This document shows, in pieces, positions 35,504 to 49,227 of a stretch of 64,000 nucleotides of DNA. The stretch is taken from positions 10,852,501 to 10,916,500 of the forward strand of contig NC_041005.1 in assembly GCF_004193775.1 (NCBI RefSeq). The letters are read 5' to 3'. The DNA comes from Glycine soja (Eukaryota > Streptophyta > Magnoliopsida > Fabales > Fabaceae). The notes under the pieces were generated by a model. It had not been told where the DNA came from, made no database searches, and saw only the letters and a program-made list of their open reading frames with translations. A program made the position numbers and the translations under genes. The number at the start of each line of letters is the position of its first letter. Position 1 is the first letter of the stretch.

Positions 35504-38500
35504 TTAAGATTTCCAATTCGGATTTTCACGCCCTTCTTCAGCTGGTTTCTCTGCTGTGAAGAACAACATCATTCTTATCGATATATATCTAGTAGCTTTT
35601 TAATCTCAAAACATAAATCTGGCTTGTAATCTTATAAACTAATAAATAAAAGATTTCTATAATGAATAATGGTTCATGCGGTATAACTAATTAGAGCTAG
35701 AGCATCACTCTTAATATGTCGAATTGTTAAAAGAGAGCTAGTAATAATAATTACCTGAATTTGCGTTGAACAACCTGAGAATGGGATCAATTGGAACGCC
35801 AGCCCTCTCAAATGCCGGGTCATACATAGCATTCACTTGTTCCCTGAAATTAATTTAAAACCATGAAAGTATTCAATTTTGTTGTACTCAATAATAAAAC
35901 TGAAGGAAAATGAAGGAGAGACCCTACAATGCTACCATGCAACCAGAGAAAGCTGGAGATAGAAGAAAGAAAATTGTAGATATAGTATGCAATATGATAT
36001 ATAGAATGAAAAATGTCAATGAGGTGAATATATACACTCTGAAGGTGTCCATGTATCATTATTCGTTACTCAAAAGTGAAATGTAAAATGGTAAAAGGCA
36101 GGTAATTAAAAACCTTGATGCAGTTGCATCAGAGGAGGGGTTTCTTGGGTTCTGATCTTCCCTGATCACCACACCATCAGAAGTGTTGTTTCCTCCGGAT
36201 GAAGGTGTTTTCCCAGGGTTACCCCTCTGCAACAAATCAAAATAAACCAAGCAGAATAACCACAAAATTCCATTTTGTTTCCACAAAACAAAACAACAAC
36301 GTCTTCATGCATGGCCAAGAAAAAAGGTCACCTTTCGGCGCTTATAAGGAGGAAGAGATGTCTGGTCTGGTTCAAAGTGTTTCCGGGGACGACCGCGACG
36401 TGGTGGTTCTCGCTGTCCCTGTTGTTCATGTGCAATTTACCATGTTTAGTTTAATTTTCACACAGCTTTTTGCAGCTTTCTTCTTCTTCAAATATGGTAA
36501 CTATTGGAGGAAGTGAGAAATCGAAAGTGGGAACTAGTGTGTCTTGTAAATAAATAAAAATAAAGGCCAGTAAAAATACTCTAAGTGTACTAGACCCTAT
36601 GTTGTTGTAGAGATAATAAGGTTTTCAATGGCAATATATGAACACCTCTGTATTACGAAACTGTATTGTTATGAGGAAAAGTATACAATACTCACAAAAA
36701 AACATCATCAAAGAGCTACAAAGAAAACTTATGAAAAAGATAAAAATAACAACTCAGATACTTTTCATTAATAATAATAGATAAAAATGAATATATTTAT
36801 ATAATCATGTGAGATATCAATGAATAGATAGTAATTATTCAAAGTGTTAACATCATATTATTTAACAAATAAAATAAATACTATATAATTCATAAATATC
36901 TAACTTAATTCTATATAATTATTAAACTACTTAATTATCCTTTTTTTTTATCACTTTGGGTCCATCCAATCAGTGTATTAACCCTCGTTATTTTTTTCTC
37001 TCATTATTCTTGTCTCTCTCTTCATAATTTAAAATGATTTTTGGACACCCAACATTTTCCTAAAGTTTGCAATCCAAGTATCCTACCAAGTATCCAGCTG
37101 GCTGAGGTGTGGACCCGCAGATATTTTAACCAAACTAAAACAGTCATTCTATATCATCATCGCTGTGATAAAAAGGCAAGAAGTGACTGTGAAATTGTTA
37201 CCCTTGGATTTGGCAGTAGAGTAGAATAAGAACCATAGGAATCAAAAGTTGATCTGTCATTCTGATTCAGCATGCTTAGACCTGGCACTGAAGTTTGAGC
37301 CCTAGTACGATTCAACAATGGTAATAGTAATATTGTTAATATATATACTATATCCTAGTTAATAAAAAAAATGGCATGGCTAACATGGGCATATATAATA
37401 TTGTTAGATATACTTCCTGTTAGAATTACTCCATAGTTAATGGAAAAATATGAAGAGCCCTACATATAGGAGAGTGTCCTTAATTAGGTCAGAAATAGTT
37501 TTTGCTAAAACTAAAGCCAACTGATTGAATGTGCGAGAATTTTATTACTAATCATACAATGTGACTTGTACATAAGATTAATACTACTGATTACCAACCA
37601 ATTCTAATTATGTGTAACTAATTAATTCCAAACTAGGTATAGCATCTTGTAATTCTATCTCCAACATATGATACTCCTTTCAAATATTACTATGTAATTA
37701 TCCAATTGTTCTAGGGTGTCAATTATGTCCTTGGAGTTTATAGCCAAATTTATATTACGAGACTATTTTTTAATGAAATAAACAAAGTTAGATTTTATAA
37801 AAATCTAGTACATGTTTTAATTTTCGAAAGGTTTAATTATATTTTTAGTTCTTCAAATTAAGGGATATGTTATTCTAACCTCAAATAAAAAAAATTATTT
37901 TGTAGTCTCCCAAATTTAAAAAATATTATTTTTAGTTCCTCCCTTCAAATACAAATTTATATTTTTTTAGTACCTCAAATTTTGGCAGAAGGACTAAAAA
38001 TAGTTTGAAAATGAAGGATTAAAAGATAAATTTTTTATTTTGAAACTAAAAAAAGATCTTTAAATTGAGAGACTAAAAACATAATTAAACCTTTTTAAAA
38101 TTAATAATTGACTTTACATAGCCTTTTTTTATTAGCCAATTAACCTTCTTAAAAATAGGTAAAAGCCTACATAAATATATAGAATGGAATAGACTATTAA
38201 AATAATAAGTCAAATCAAACTTTAAAAAAAGTCAAAGTTGGACTTAAAAGAAATTATGATAGATAATAAATCCAATTTGACTCAAGAATTTTTTAAATAG
38301 ATCAAATTTATTTAACAAATTTTGGTAAGTCTACCCTATTTTCCATCTTTGAGAAACCAACTTAAAGAGGTTATATTGTTGCGTGTGTGTGAATTTCAAA
38401 GGGAATGTATGTAAGTAAAAGTATAATTTGTTAGAAATAATAATGGTAACTTGAAAATAAAAGATTGTGAGTTACTCTTAGAGGATGAATGGGAGTGAGT

Positions 38501-41500
38501 TAATAAGAATTAAGGGACAATATTTTTTGTTACCAATATGTATTGAAGGTGTTACAACATTATGCTCATTTTGTGTCTTAATTGAATAATTATGTTATGC
38601 TTATGGATTGCTCAACTATAAATAGAGCATCAAACCATGTAACCAAGTGTACAGAATAAAGAGGAAGAGGTAGAGAAAATTTTGGAAGAACAAATGAAAG
38701 GAGGTATGATAAATCTAACATGCCATAAGTATGGTCATTTTTCATGGGGATGCAAAGCCAATATTGAATGCTATAATTGCCATAAGTATGGTCATTTTTC
38801 TTGGAAGTGTAAATCCAATGTTGAAGAAAAATTCAATGGAGCAAGTAATAGTGACAAGAAAGATGATAAGAACTTATGGTATCTTGACAATGGAGCAAGT
38901 AATCACATGGGCGGTTACAAGGAGAAATTTGTGGAGCTTGAAGAAGAGGCCAAGGGAAATGTTTCAAGAAGCATGAGGTGGAGTGAAGCCAAGAGTTGAT
39001 CATCTAAAAGTCTTCGGGAGTATTGCATATGCTCATGTGTTCAACTAATTAAGCACGTGTTCATTGGTTATAATGCAAGTTCAAAAGGTTACAAGTTATA
39101 CAATCCTATCAATAGAAAGATTGTAGTAAGTAGATATGTAGAATTTGATGAAGAAGAGATGTGAAATTGGAAAAAAGAAGAAGATACCGATGATTTCTTT
39201 CCTTATTTTGGAGAAAATGATGAAGAAGTTACAACACCAAATGAGTTTTTTACTCCACCTTCTTCAAAAGTCATTCAATTCATGAAGATCATCTTCCGAA
39301 GGGAGTTCAAGTGAAAGACTAAGAAAAATGAGAAGCCTTCAAGACATACATGATGAAACTGAAGTCATGAATGATTTGTTTTGTCTTTTTATTGACAATG
39401 AGTTTTTCACCTTTGAAGAAGCTATGAAAGACAAAAGGTGGAGACAAGCCATGGAGGAAGAAATTAATATCATCAAGAAAAATGACACTTGGGAGTTATC
39501 AAAACTTCCTGAGTCATGAAACAATTGAAATCAAATGATGTTCAAGTTTAAGAAAAAGAATGCCAAAAATGAAAGAAGTGATGTTAGTTCATGTGAAGAC
39601 AGAAAACCAACTTGTATATATTTTTACTAAGCCCCTTAAGCTTGAAGATATTAGAATTAGAAGATTGAGAGCAAGATTTGGAGTGTACAAAATTAATTGA
39701 GGATTTTCTAATTAAGGGGAGATGTTAGAAATAATAATAATAATAATTAGAAAATAAAGGATTGTGAGTTACCATTAGAAGATGAATATGAGTTAATAAG
39801 AATTAAGGGACATTATTTTTTGTTACCATTATGTATTGAAAGGGTCATGACATTATGTTCATTTAGTGTCTTAATTGAATAATTATGTAATACTTATGGA
39901 TTGTTATACTGTAAAATAGAGCACCATGTAACCAAATAAAGAGAATCTTCTCTAAAATCTCTAGTGTCTTCTCTTTTTCTAACAAAATTTACCTGGGGGA
40001 ATTCCACGCACTAGGAGGGTTGATGCCACGGTTGTTGAGAGCAAATACCGGGGAAGTTTGGTTAGTCATGAAATGTCCATTTGTTGTCCAACTCCATGTT
40101 CCTGCCTGCACCTGCTTATGAGTTATGATCAACAACAATAATAATGTTAACTTTGGTTTGCAAAACATGGTCCATGTAGAACATCCATAGTAATGGAACA
40201 AGTATATAAGGATGCTTACACTCACATGGTTTTGCTTAAAAAAGGGTGGATAAGAGGAAAACAGTGCATTGAATTCATTGAAATTTTGGTTTGCTAACAT
40301 ATTTGAAACCAACAGTTGATTGCTTGTGTTGTTCTCGTTGACCTGACCCAGTTTCGGCCTTCTACAAAATGGGAAAGTACACAAGAAAAACACATATCTA
40401 AAACTTGTTATAAAGGATGTAATAATGACTTCACAATTTGTGAAATATGGTAGGAAGACCTACAGAGGTAGATTATTGTTTTGCATGAGAGGATATTGAT
40501 TGTTGCAGTTCATCGGGATGGTGATATCTTGGGCTTGAACCGATGAACCTACTCCTTCTGAGATCAATCCCACCTAATTAATCGAATCAAATGTTAAACA
40601 ATTTAATTGTAGAGATTGCCCATTGTGGTAAAGTTATTTGCAAATGTAAGTGTCTTGTTAGCTTCAGGTATATATACATATATTAAGACACATAATCATC
40701 AGATATATGAGATACCTGTTGTTGAATGTACTACATTAATATAGAGTAGCCGGTTTTCAACTAATAATATGTATGATTTTAAATTGTGGTTCACAATCAC
40801 AATTATGATGGTTAAATCAGCAACTGCATTGTGACTGCATTAATCCCATTGTTTTTCAATTTTTTACAATATCAATGATTGTGACCAAACTACAACCGCA
40901 GTTTAGAACCATGTGTATATGCCATATTAATATTGGACAAACGCCTACTTATATTTTAATGCTCGGTAAGCGTACAAGTAAAATGCATATCAATGAAGGC
41001 AAAGTATTATAAATTATGATGACATGCCACACTAATAGATGAATTGATCGTGCTGTTACCATGGATGGTATATAACAGTTGGACTCAGCATCCGGATCCA
41101 ATAATGGAGCGGAAGTGTTTGGAGACAACAAGGGCAACTGATAAGAATCATTTACAGAAAGTTGTGGAGGGTTTCCTCCCATGCTGGAAGAGTTTACTTC
41201 CTCGGTATTGTGGGCTATGTTTGGTGTTGCAACCACAGTTCCCACCATGTCGTGAACCTGAACAATAATATATATATACATGATACATAAAATGGGAAAA
41301 CAATCTCAATATGCACAAACAAAACAGTTCTTCTTTCTTCATTATGTGGTAGAGTGCCAAGTGCATATAATAGTTTGGTTGAATTAATTTACAATCTCTT
41401 ACGTATTTGACAATATTTAATTCAATTCCTAACTTATATTTATTTTTTAAACTAAGTCCTTAAAGCTGGGATTAAAAAACAGATACAAGCATAAGGGATT

Positions 41501-42010
41501 TAATTTAAAAATAAATACAGATTCAAGAACTCAATTAAAACAAAAAATAATCAGAAATCTAATTAAAAATTGAATAATAGTTCAGGAATATTAATTTTGG
41601 TATTATATTTGCTGCATTCTTTTTTTATTCATATCTTATAAGAATGAATGTGTCATACAATCTCAAATATGAATAGTAAAAAATTTAATATTATGTGATA
41701 AAATATTACATAATTTTTTTATTTTAATAGTGGACATAAACCTTTAAATAATTACCATAATAAGATCTAATAATTAATATTTATTCTTCACTCTCTAATA
41801 TAAGAAAAGTATTCTCACTATTGTTAGTACTAATTGCATAATTAATTCATAAAAAATGGAACAGGAAAGAATAAAGGTGATAGTTTTTACATTGGGTTCG
41901 TTCACTTGCTGCCAAACATTAGTGGGGAAGTCTGGCAATGTAGCTGAGACATTGCAAAGGATTTCCTCCATAGTCCAATCAAATCCCATATCTAGATCCT
42001 CCTTGTCCAT
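35504..42010 (-). CDS. AT-hook-like nuclear protein, ten exons, uncharacterised
   Basis: Exons on the minus strand: 41891-42010, 41060-41257, 40464-40573, 40226-40361, 39993-40111, 37202-37301, 36332-36418, 36114-36226, 35755-35843, 35504-35553. All junctions are GT-AG, all phases agree and no internal stop occurs, giving about 373 residues. It starts MDKEDLDMGFDWTMEEILCN, acidic and unlike a signal peptide. The middle is Ser/Asn/Pro-rich. Exon 7 holds EPPRRGRPRKHFEPDQ, an AT-hook core (RGRPRK), and PPYKRRK, a likely nuclear localisation signal. Exon 9 holds MYDPAFERAGVPIDPILRLF, shared with a paralogue at 51.1 kb. The end is EEGRENPNWKS. I infer a nuclear DNA-binding protein. I do not recognise the family. 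Alternative acceptors exist for exons 5 (40105) and 10 (35550). A copia element sits in intron 5, 8 bp from the exon 5 boundary. Confidence 0.75.
38682..38999 (+). pseudogene. copia gag zinc-knuckle and protease remnant
   Basis: The frame from 38682 has two near-identical knuckles (CHKYGHFSWGC and CYNCHKYGHFSWKC) and the protease core LDNGASNHM, where Asn replaces Ser/Thr in D-S/T-G. Integrase and most of pol are gone. Confidence 0.75.
39310..39519 (+). pseudogene. copia reverse transcriptase N-terminal remnant
   Basis: MRSLQDIHDETEVMNDLFCL then FFTFEEAMKDKRWRQAMEEE then KKNDTWELSKLPES, the RVT_2 N-terminal block. It stops at TGA, and no catalytic YVDD remains. Confidence 0.75.
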
Positions 42011-43503
42011 CTCCAAGTTTATGAAAAAAATTAAAAAAGGAAAAATCAGTCAAAAGAATAAAGTAATAAAATATATCCATCCTTCAATTTTTTTTCTAAG
42101 AAAGGGAGGTGCATAACCTTATAATCATTTCATTGAGGTTGAGTTATAAAGAATTTATTTATTACATACAATTCATTTGATTAATCAATAACCAACGAAT
42201 TTATTCTTATCTTAAATATATCGGACAATATTGCGAAAAAAATAAATGTCATAGCAATCATCCCTTAACTATCAACTTGAAGAGAAGGCAATATATACAA
42301 ATGAAAAAAAAAACTTGAATTTTTATAAAACTTAATTGAAAATTAATTCAATTTTTATCCTATTCTTATCTCATATTAAAGCACTTTTTATCTGATATTA
42401 AACTGATCACAGGTAAACTTTTAGTACACATTTTTCTACTATCTATGTTTTTTTTATTTAAATATGATACATGCATGTCACTATTTCAATAACTATACAT
42501 ATTAAGAGCTCACCTTGAATACATTATACTAAAGTAATTCCCTAATATAAAACAAGTTATATTCGTGACCAAAATGGAGCTTATACACCTCGAAACCACC
42601 AGCAGCTCAGCCTGAATACATTGATTTTCCAGGGTCGTGTCTTTGGAAAGCAAAAAAAAAAAAAAATTATGATTATTGCTTAAATCCAAACCAGAGACAC
42701 TCCATCGTTGAGATGAGAAAGTATCCTGTAAACTATAGTTCGCCCTAGGGACAGTGTACAATAGCCACTGCACCACAACATCTATTCATATAATAACTAT
42801 ACTTACTCACATAACAAATAGGACAAAAAGGCTGAACACTTCTGATTCCAATTTGTCTAAATTTCCATTAATTGATATACCTATACATTTCAGAGAAAGA
42901 ATGGATGGCATGGTACAAGAAAAAAATGGTAAAATAAAAATATATTTTGTGAGTGGTTTCATACTGAAAAGTATTAGAACTAATATTTGTTTACTGTCAA
43001 ATGTGATTTCAATTAAAATACAGATGTTGAGTTATTGTCAGAAAAATTGATTTTGGCTTTAAATCTCAATTTAACTAAAAGTGATAAAAAAAATTGTGTT
43101 AGGTTGCAAAAATTACACAAAGAGTGGATTTGATTTCATTGCGAGAGAATAATGAAAATTGATTTTGACTTCAGTCTAATTAACTTGATTTTTTTTAAAA
43201 AAAATAAAGATGTTTGGATGTTGTCTGGTAAAATTGATTATGCCTAAAATCCCCAATTTGATTAGAAGTATAAAAAAAGAGTAGCATTTGCTTTGGATTG
43301 AAAAATTTTACACCAAGTGTTATAGCAAAATTGTTTTAAAGATAAAAAATCCATTGCTTCACTTAAAAAATAATTTTACAAAATAAGTTTTATTTGAAAT
43401 CGATTTTATATACATCAATCCAATCACACTTTATATTAAAAAAATGCATTTAGAATAAAATATCCAAAAATCTCAAAATCAATTTCATGGTTTGGTAATG
43501 AAA

Positions 43504-43506
<3 letters not shown>
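42011..43506. other. upstream region of the AT-hook gene
   Basis: Presumed promoter and 5' UTR of the minus-strand gene. Around 43028-43130 and 43205-43320 lies a degenerate ~180-bp repeat containing aattgattttggctttaaat-like sequence. No further coding exon could be supported. Confidence 0.4.

Positions 43507-43598
<92 letters not shown>
43507..43598. repeat. (AT)n(AG)n compound microsatellite
   Basis: About 28 AT units followed by about 18 AG units. Confidence 0.95.
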
Positions 43599-43600
<2 letters not shown>

Positions 43601-45720
43601 TAGTTGCCTTTAACACATTGTCACTTCAAACACATATATAATTCAAAATTAATTCTACAAACAATCTCCAAAACATATACCTAATTGAAAAACATACACT
43701 CAACTAGAGTGTAAAACCAAAAGACAATTAGATCCTTACTCATGTTTTTCAATGCAACAAGAATTTTTCTTTTGCTCAAATTATCATGAAATTAGGGTTG
43801 GTGTTCCTTTCATGTTAACCAAAGGGGAAAAGCATACCTCTGGTAAGAATTTCTGGCTTAGAAAATAGATGTGTCAATTTTAACCCTGCAAACTAGAATA
43901 CTCATAAATAAGTTAACAAATATATGTGTGACTCAACAATAAAAACAAATACAAATGTGTCAATCAAAATTGATAAAATGATAACAAGATGACACAATCA
44001 AAAGAAAGTAAGAAGTGATCGAAAGAGCAAACAAATATAGCTTTAATCAAGAGATACAAAATGAGCTTATGAAAGAGATAGGGAAATTAAACTTAACTAT
44101 GAGTGCTCAGAGCTCAAGTTGTGCAAATGTTATACAATGAGAGTTTGAGATATGAAATCCTTGAACCCTGTCCTATATTTAAAAGAAATTAATGCATAAA
44201 ACTGCCACCAATATAAAAGCTTAATCCAACTCATATTTTGTTCATGTAATACTTTTTAGATGGCAAATTAGGAAAGATGTTTTGGAATAAAAGGAGTTAC
44301 ATAAAATTATGCTAGTTTAGTCACGGTTTTTTAAGGAAAATCAAAAAGAAAAGAGAGAGAGAGTAATCTTTTATACAAGTCCAACCAACACATGATGACA
44401 TTTGGAGCTAAACCGTTTTTGTTTATAAATATATATAGAATATTCATCTCAATTTTGAAATGCAGGTTTACCATTTTCCTAATTTTATTTAGAGATAAGG
44501 ATTTAAGTCCAGGTACATGGACAAGCGGATGACTTCACAAAACATTCCTTCATAGGATGAATTTATTTTAGGAAAAGTAACAAAGACTTAACAAATAAGA
44601 ATTTGTGATAAATAATCTTATAATAGAAACTAGTCTGTAAATATATAATATTGTCCCTTTATAATTTTAATAAATAAGAAGGTTCAAAAAGGATAAAGGG
44701 GCTCTGAAAGCAATAACGGTAGTTTTCCTTCCTTTTTTTACTTTCATTTTTCATATTATGGTGGATTGAGAATCAAAGCAAGTTCTTGCTTGCTTGTACC
44801 TTGTTGGTGCACATGTGAAGCTTGGCGGGTTTACTGTGTATCAGATTCTCACATATAAGACTGTGTTGATTCGAAGTGAAGAGTGAAGACTAAACGTATT
44901 AGTGTGTTTATTTTTTCTTTTTGGTCATCAGTATTCAGTTATGGAAAGAACTTTAACCTATGTTTGATAGAGAGAAAACAAGACGAGGGAGAAAAAAATT
45001 TAAGAATTAAATTGGAGGTAAAATAGAAAGGAAAAGAATAAAAAATGAAATGATTGCAACATTATTTGGTAGGATAAAATTAAAAGAAAAAATAAATATG
45101 TATATAAAATAATATAAATATCTCTAAAATAGTATACTCCAATTTGTGTATCACGTATCGGCGCATTACTTTTTAAAGATATTTTATTACTTAAAACTTT
45201 TCTTTTGTGCAAATTCACACTTTTTTTATTTTTTTTTCTTTCACGTTGTTTGTGTCTAGCACCGCAATTCCTCTATATAAAACAATACTTTTCTTTGCTT
45301 TTCTTCTCATTTTAGAAGAAATATTAAACGTGTGAAAATCACTTACTTTATAATTCTTTCTCTCAAAATTAAGTAATCAAATAATTGTAACAAAAAAGTA
45401 ACCAAACAATAGTCGTAATAAGAAAGTAACTAAAGAAACAAACAATGAAAGGAAGATGATTTTCATGTCCTTCCTTCTTTAATTTATGGTTTTTTGTTCT
45501 ATTTTCAATGTAAAATGGACGTAATATAAATATTTTAAAGTATACTAAAATATGTATTATTTAATTATTTTCTTGTTATTATTTAATTTTGACAATATTT
45601 AATACATACAATATTCGTAATATATAAATATAATTCAATGGTTGAATCAATAAAAATCATATTTTATATGAAGTGACAAAAATGATGTAATAGTTATCTA
45701 TAATTTGATCTCTCTATCTC

Positions 45721-45730
<10 letters not shown>
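43599..45730. other. intergenic DNA; weak copia trace
   Basis: The segment at 44510-44560 reads VHGQADDFTKHSF in one frame, reminiscent of the ADxFTK tail of copia pol, but too short to be sure. Otherwise no feature is supported. Confidence 0.35.

Positions 45731-45778
<48 letters not shown>
45731..45778. repeat. (TA)n microsatellite
   Basis: About 24 TA units. Confidence 0.95.
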
Positions 45779-45785
<7 letters not shown>

Positions 45786-47234
45786 AGCATCTCACCCTTT
45801 TTAACACTAAAAATTTGGGTTATGTATGTTGTATTGCATCAAGTTGATTCTCGAGCGAGGATTGTGAGGATCCATTCATATAAAATCCAATTAAGCTCTG
45901 ACAGTTCAAATGTTGCATAAAGGAGTGATCCACCCACTAGCAAGGTGTTTTATTTTGATTCAACCCCATTTCATCTTGTGTTCTTCCCATCTTTAATTTG
46001 TTGCTTTCCTCCCAAACCCGTTAAATCATACATATTTTAAAAAATATTTCTTTTTAAAGTAAGATGGGATCTTGTATAAGACTCATTCTTACTCCATTGA
46101 GATCCCGCGACGACTTCTATTAGTAGATATTGGGAAAAATGATCTTGAGCTTAAGACTCTGGCTGAAGACTCAACGTTAAATATGCTGTTAACTTCTACT
46201 AATGCACAAATGGGATGGATCTTTAACATGTCTTCCACAAGGCCAATAGTCTGTAAATCCAATCATGAAAGTTTAAACTTAAACATTGACATGCATTTCT
46301 TCAACGCCGCTCTTGCTTGAATTCAACGTCTTCTTCTAACCATAACAAATGTTTGTGCAATATATACATTTTTATTTTTGGTTTTTAGTGTGTCGAGCTC
46401 TTGCCCTGTTGATATAAAAAGGAACAAACTAACTTGAATATTCTCTTTAATTTTTCAATTAATGAAAAGTTATTTTTATGATTACATACTAAACCAAATC
46501 AACTTGTTTGGTGAGTTTAGTTTAAATTTGAAAGAAAAAAAAATCAAACCAAATGAATCCATTTTTTTAATATCAAAACTGAATCAAATTGAGTTATGAA
46601 AAATTTAAGATATATTACATATTGGATTGTGTGTGTAAGTGATACATTAAAGCTAAAGGGGATGGAGTGGTGTCATAGTCTAAGGTAAGGACAATCTTAC
46701 ACAATTATATAGTTACATTTATTTCATTTGTAGAAGAGACGTGGGCATTAAACCTATAACCTATTAGATGTGAGACATTTTCTTGTTTCACTTGATCACA
46801 TAATGGATTAGTTCACTTTCAAAAAATAATTATTGTTTATAATGAACTAACCAAAATACATATACATCAATTATAATTTAAAAGATAATTTGTACACAAT
46901 TTAATAAAAAATTTCTCTTAGATTTAAATAATCTCCTAATGTGTTTAAATGAGTGTGTGTAGATTATTATAAATATTGGAATAAATAATATTACTTATTT
47001 AAAAATAATAATTAAAAAATAGAGTGTTCTTTAAATACTTTTCATCGTAACCAAAAAATTAACCTTAAATGTTTATGGTGCAAAACAATTGAGTGCAAAT
47101 GCAATACATCCTTGAATATTTTACCCCCCTAAAACTTTATTATATCATTTAACCAAAAAGGACGGTCAGTTGAATAATTGAAGCCAGAAAAAATGTTTGG
47201 TTAACTTTTTTTTCATATTTCATTAAATATGTGC

Positions 47235-47235
<1 letters not shown>
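45779..47235. other. intergenic DNA, no gene assigned
   Basis: An 82-codon frame at 46072-46320 has no recognisable motif. No transposon ends are seen. Confidence 0.4.

Positions 47236-47284
<49 letters not shown>
47236..47284. repeat. (AAT)n microsatellite
   Basis: About 15 AAT units, immediately left of a CACTA terminus. Confidence 0.95.
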
Positions 47285-47285
<1 letters not shown>

Positions 47286-47720
47286 CACTACTACAAAAGA
47301 GTTATTTAATAACACATAAATTAGACTTTAAATAACACTTAGATGTGTTGCTTATATTGCATCTATTAAAGGAGGGAAAGGCTTTCACATAGCTTATTAA
47401 ATGGTCTCATTAGATAGCACTTGGTTAGTACAAGCGTTGTTAAATGAGAATCTTAATCGACACTTAGATTAAATTAGACTTTAAATAACACTTAGATGTG
47501 TTGCTTATATTGCATCTATTAAAGGAGGGAAAGGCTTTCACATAGCTTATTAAATGGTCTCATTATATAGCACTTGGTTAGTACAAGTGTTATTAAATGA
47601 ACATCTTAGACAATATTTGTTTAATACAAGTGCTATAAATGGACACCTTAGACAACACTTGTTTAGTACAAGTGTTGTCAAATGTAAATCTTAGATGAAC
47701 AAATGTTGTCTAATTGGGAT
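47286..47720 (+). mobile_element. CACTA left terminus with tandem duplication
   Basis: CACTACTACAAAAGAG starts at 47286. A 153-bp unit is tandemly duplicated (47317-47469 and 47470-47622) with few differences. Copies of a palindromic motif gtttagtacaagtgttgt follow. A matching right terminus was not found, so the extent of the element is unknown. Confidence 0.7.
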
Positions 47721-49227
47721 TTTAACTTGTACTACTTATACAAGCATTGTTGAATGTTTTTTATTTTTTAATTACATTTTTGTTGTTTTCACCTATATTA
47801 ATATATAGTTTCATTTAATGTTCAAAATGTTTCAATAAACCACCAATAAGGCAATAACATTCCATTTCAAGAGTTAATAAAATTATTTTTTCTCTTTTGC
47901 ATAGTTTAAAATAATAATTCATGCACACATCACCTTTTTCATAATCTAATACATACAACTTAATTAATAATCACTCAAGTTTTGAACAATGAAATTTATA
48001 TTGTTCAACATTTAACACTAATGCCATATACCAAAACAAATTGTAATTTTTCTGTTCAACATTTAAGTATATAAAAAATACAAATCAAACTACACATAAA
48101 TTTAAACAATTGAAACTATGCTAAATCATTTTGAATCATATAATGATACCAATCTTCCTTACTTCAACTAGTTGGTCATCATAGTAAGTAGCACACTTGT
48201 AGTCAAGGAAATACTACAAAAGAAAACATCTGAATAAATAATGGTTAGAATTAAATAACATTAAATGATTTGTAAAAATTAAAAATGAGATAAATATAAA
48301 TTACAACTAAAATTACGTATTGTAAATGGGATGTATCAAAGACTTTATTAACACTTTTATTTCTCTTTTAAAATGCCACATTACTTGTATATTGATAATT
48401 ATGTTTCTTCTTTCTCTTTCTCTAATGCTCTTATATGATAAAAATATAATTAATTATATTATTTATATAATATTATTTGTTTGATGTCTTTCAATTATAT
48501 ATTATGTTTATGTACTCTTCCTTTCCTCTCATTTTTACTAAATCTTTTTTTCTGAACTCTATTTTTCTTTCTATTAGAGCTATTTCTTGATAGGAAAGAG
48601 GTACCATACTTAGTCTTTCATCTTATTGGGAAAGATGATTATCAAGTGAAACAACTTCCATAACATTCTTTTGAGCATCCATTGCATCATTCAAAAATAA
48701 TGTATACCTAGTATTAGATACAACATGCATGTTAATCGTAGACTTAACCCTATTACCTAAATCATATACATGTTAAGCTTTGGATTTGTAGACTTTATTA
48801 GATTGCACAACCACTAAGTCTTCTTTTTAGGTTTTTGTAAATCTTGCTAAGAGGTGGAAGTTGTATCTTGCTTTTGACATTTATTTTTGAAAACCAAAAT
48901 TGATGTTGGACCTTCCTTCTTTGTTTTCATTGGGTCCACTATTTTGTGCATTGATTTAATTTGCATTTAAATTGGACATATCTTAACTACATGAAATTTA
49001 TCTTTCTACCATAATTATTCATGATTGATATTTCTTTTTCATTATCTCCATCCTTGGCCTATTTGGACATGTTCCAATGTTTACATTTTACAATTAACCA
49101 ATCTTTACAGGTTTAGTGGTATGTCCACAAGTGGTTGAGGTTTAGTGTTGTATAGCCTTCTCAAGTATGACAACACTACATGCAGCACATGGGTTTACTT
49201 AAGGGCATATGTAGCAAGTTTTGATTT
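47721..49227. other. AT-rich DNA, possibly CACTA interior
   Basis: No coding region could be assigned. The segment 48370-48560 resembles 56290-56460 in local wording (ctctaatgctcttat..., tatgtttatgtactcttcc), suggesting a shared repeat. Confidence 0.35.

Larger units (their letters stand above)
38429..39984 (+). mobile_element. deleted Ty1/copia element in intron 5 of the AT-hook gene
   Basis: The 3' LTR is 39723-39984 (262 bp, TGTTAG...CTAACA). The 5' LTR starts at 38429 and loses homology near 38667, so its last ~40 bp and the primer-binding site are deleted. Flanks taatt and aaatt look like a 5-bp target duplication with one change. The remaining coding parts are broken: zinc knuckles (CYNCHKYGHFSWKC, twice in tandem), protease WYLDNGASNHM, a reverse transcriptase start EEAMKDKRWRQAMEEEI, and a C-terminus ending RRLRARFGVYKIN before aaggggaga. 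It lies antisense to the host gene. Confidence 0.85.

Noticed and set aside
46072..46320. 82-codon ORF
   Set aside because: No recognisable motif, no neighbouring exon signals and no paralogue in the window.
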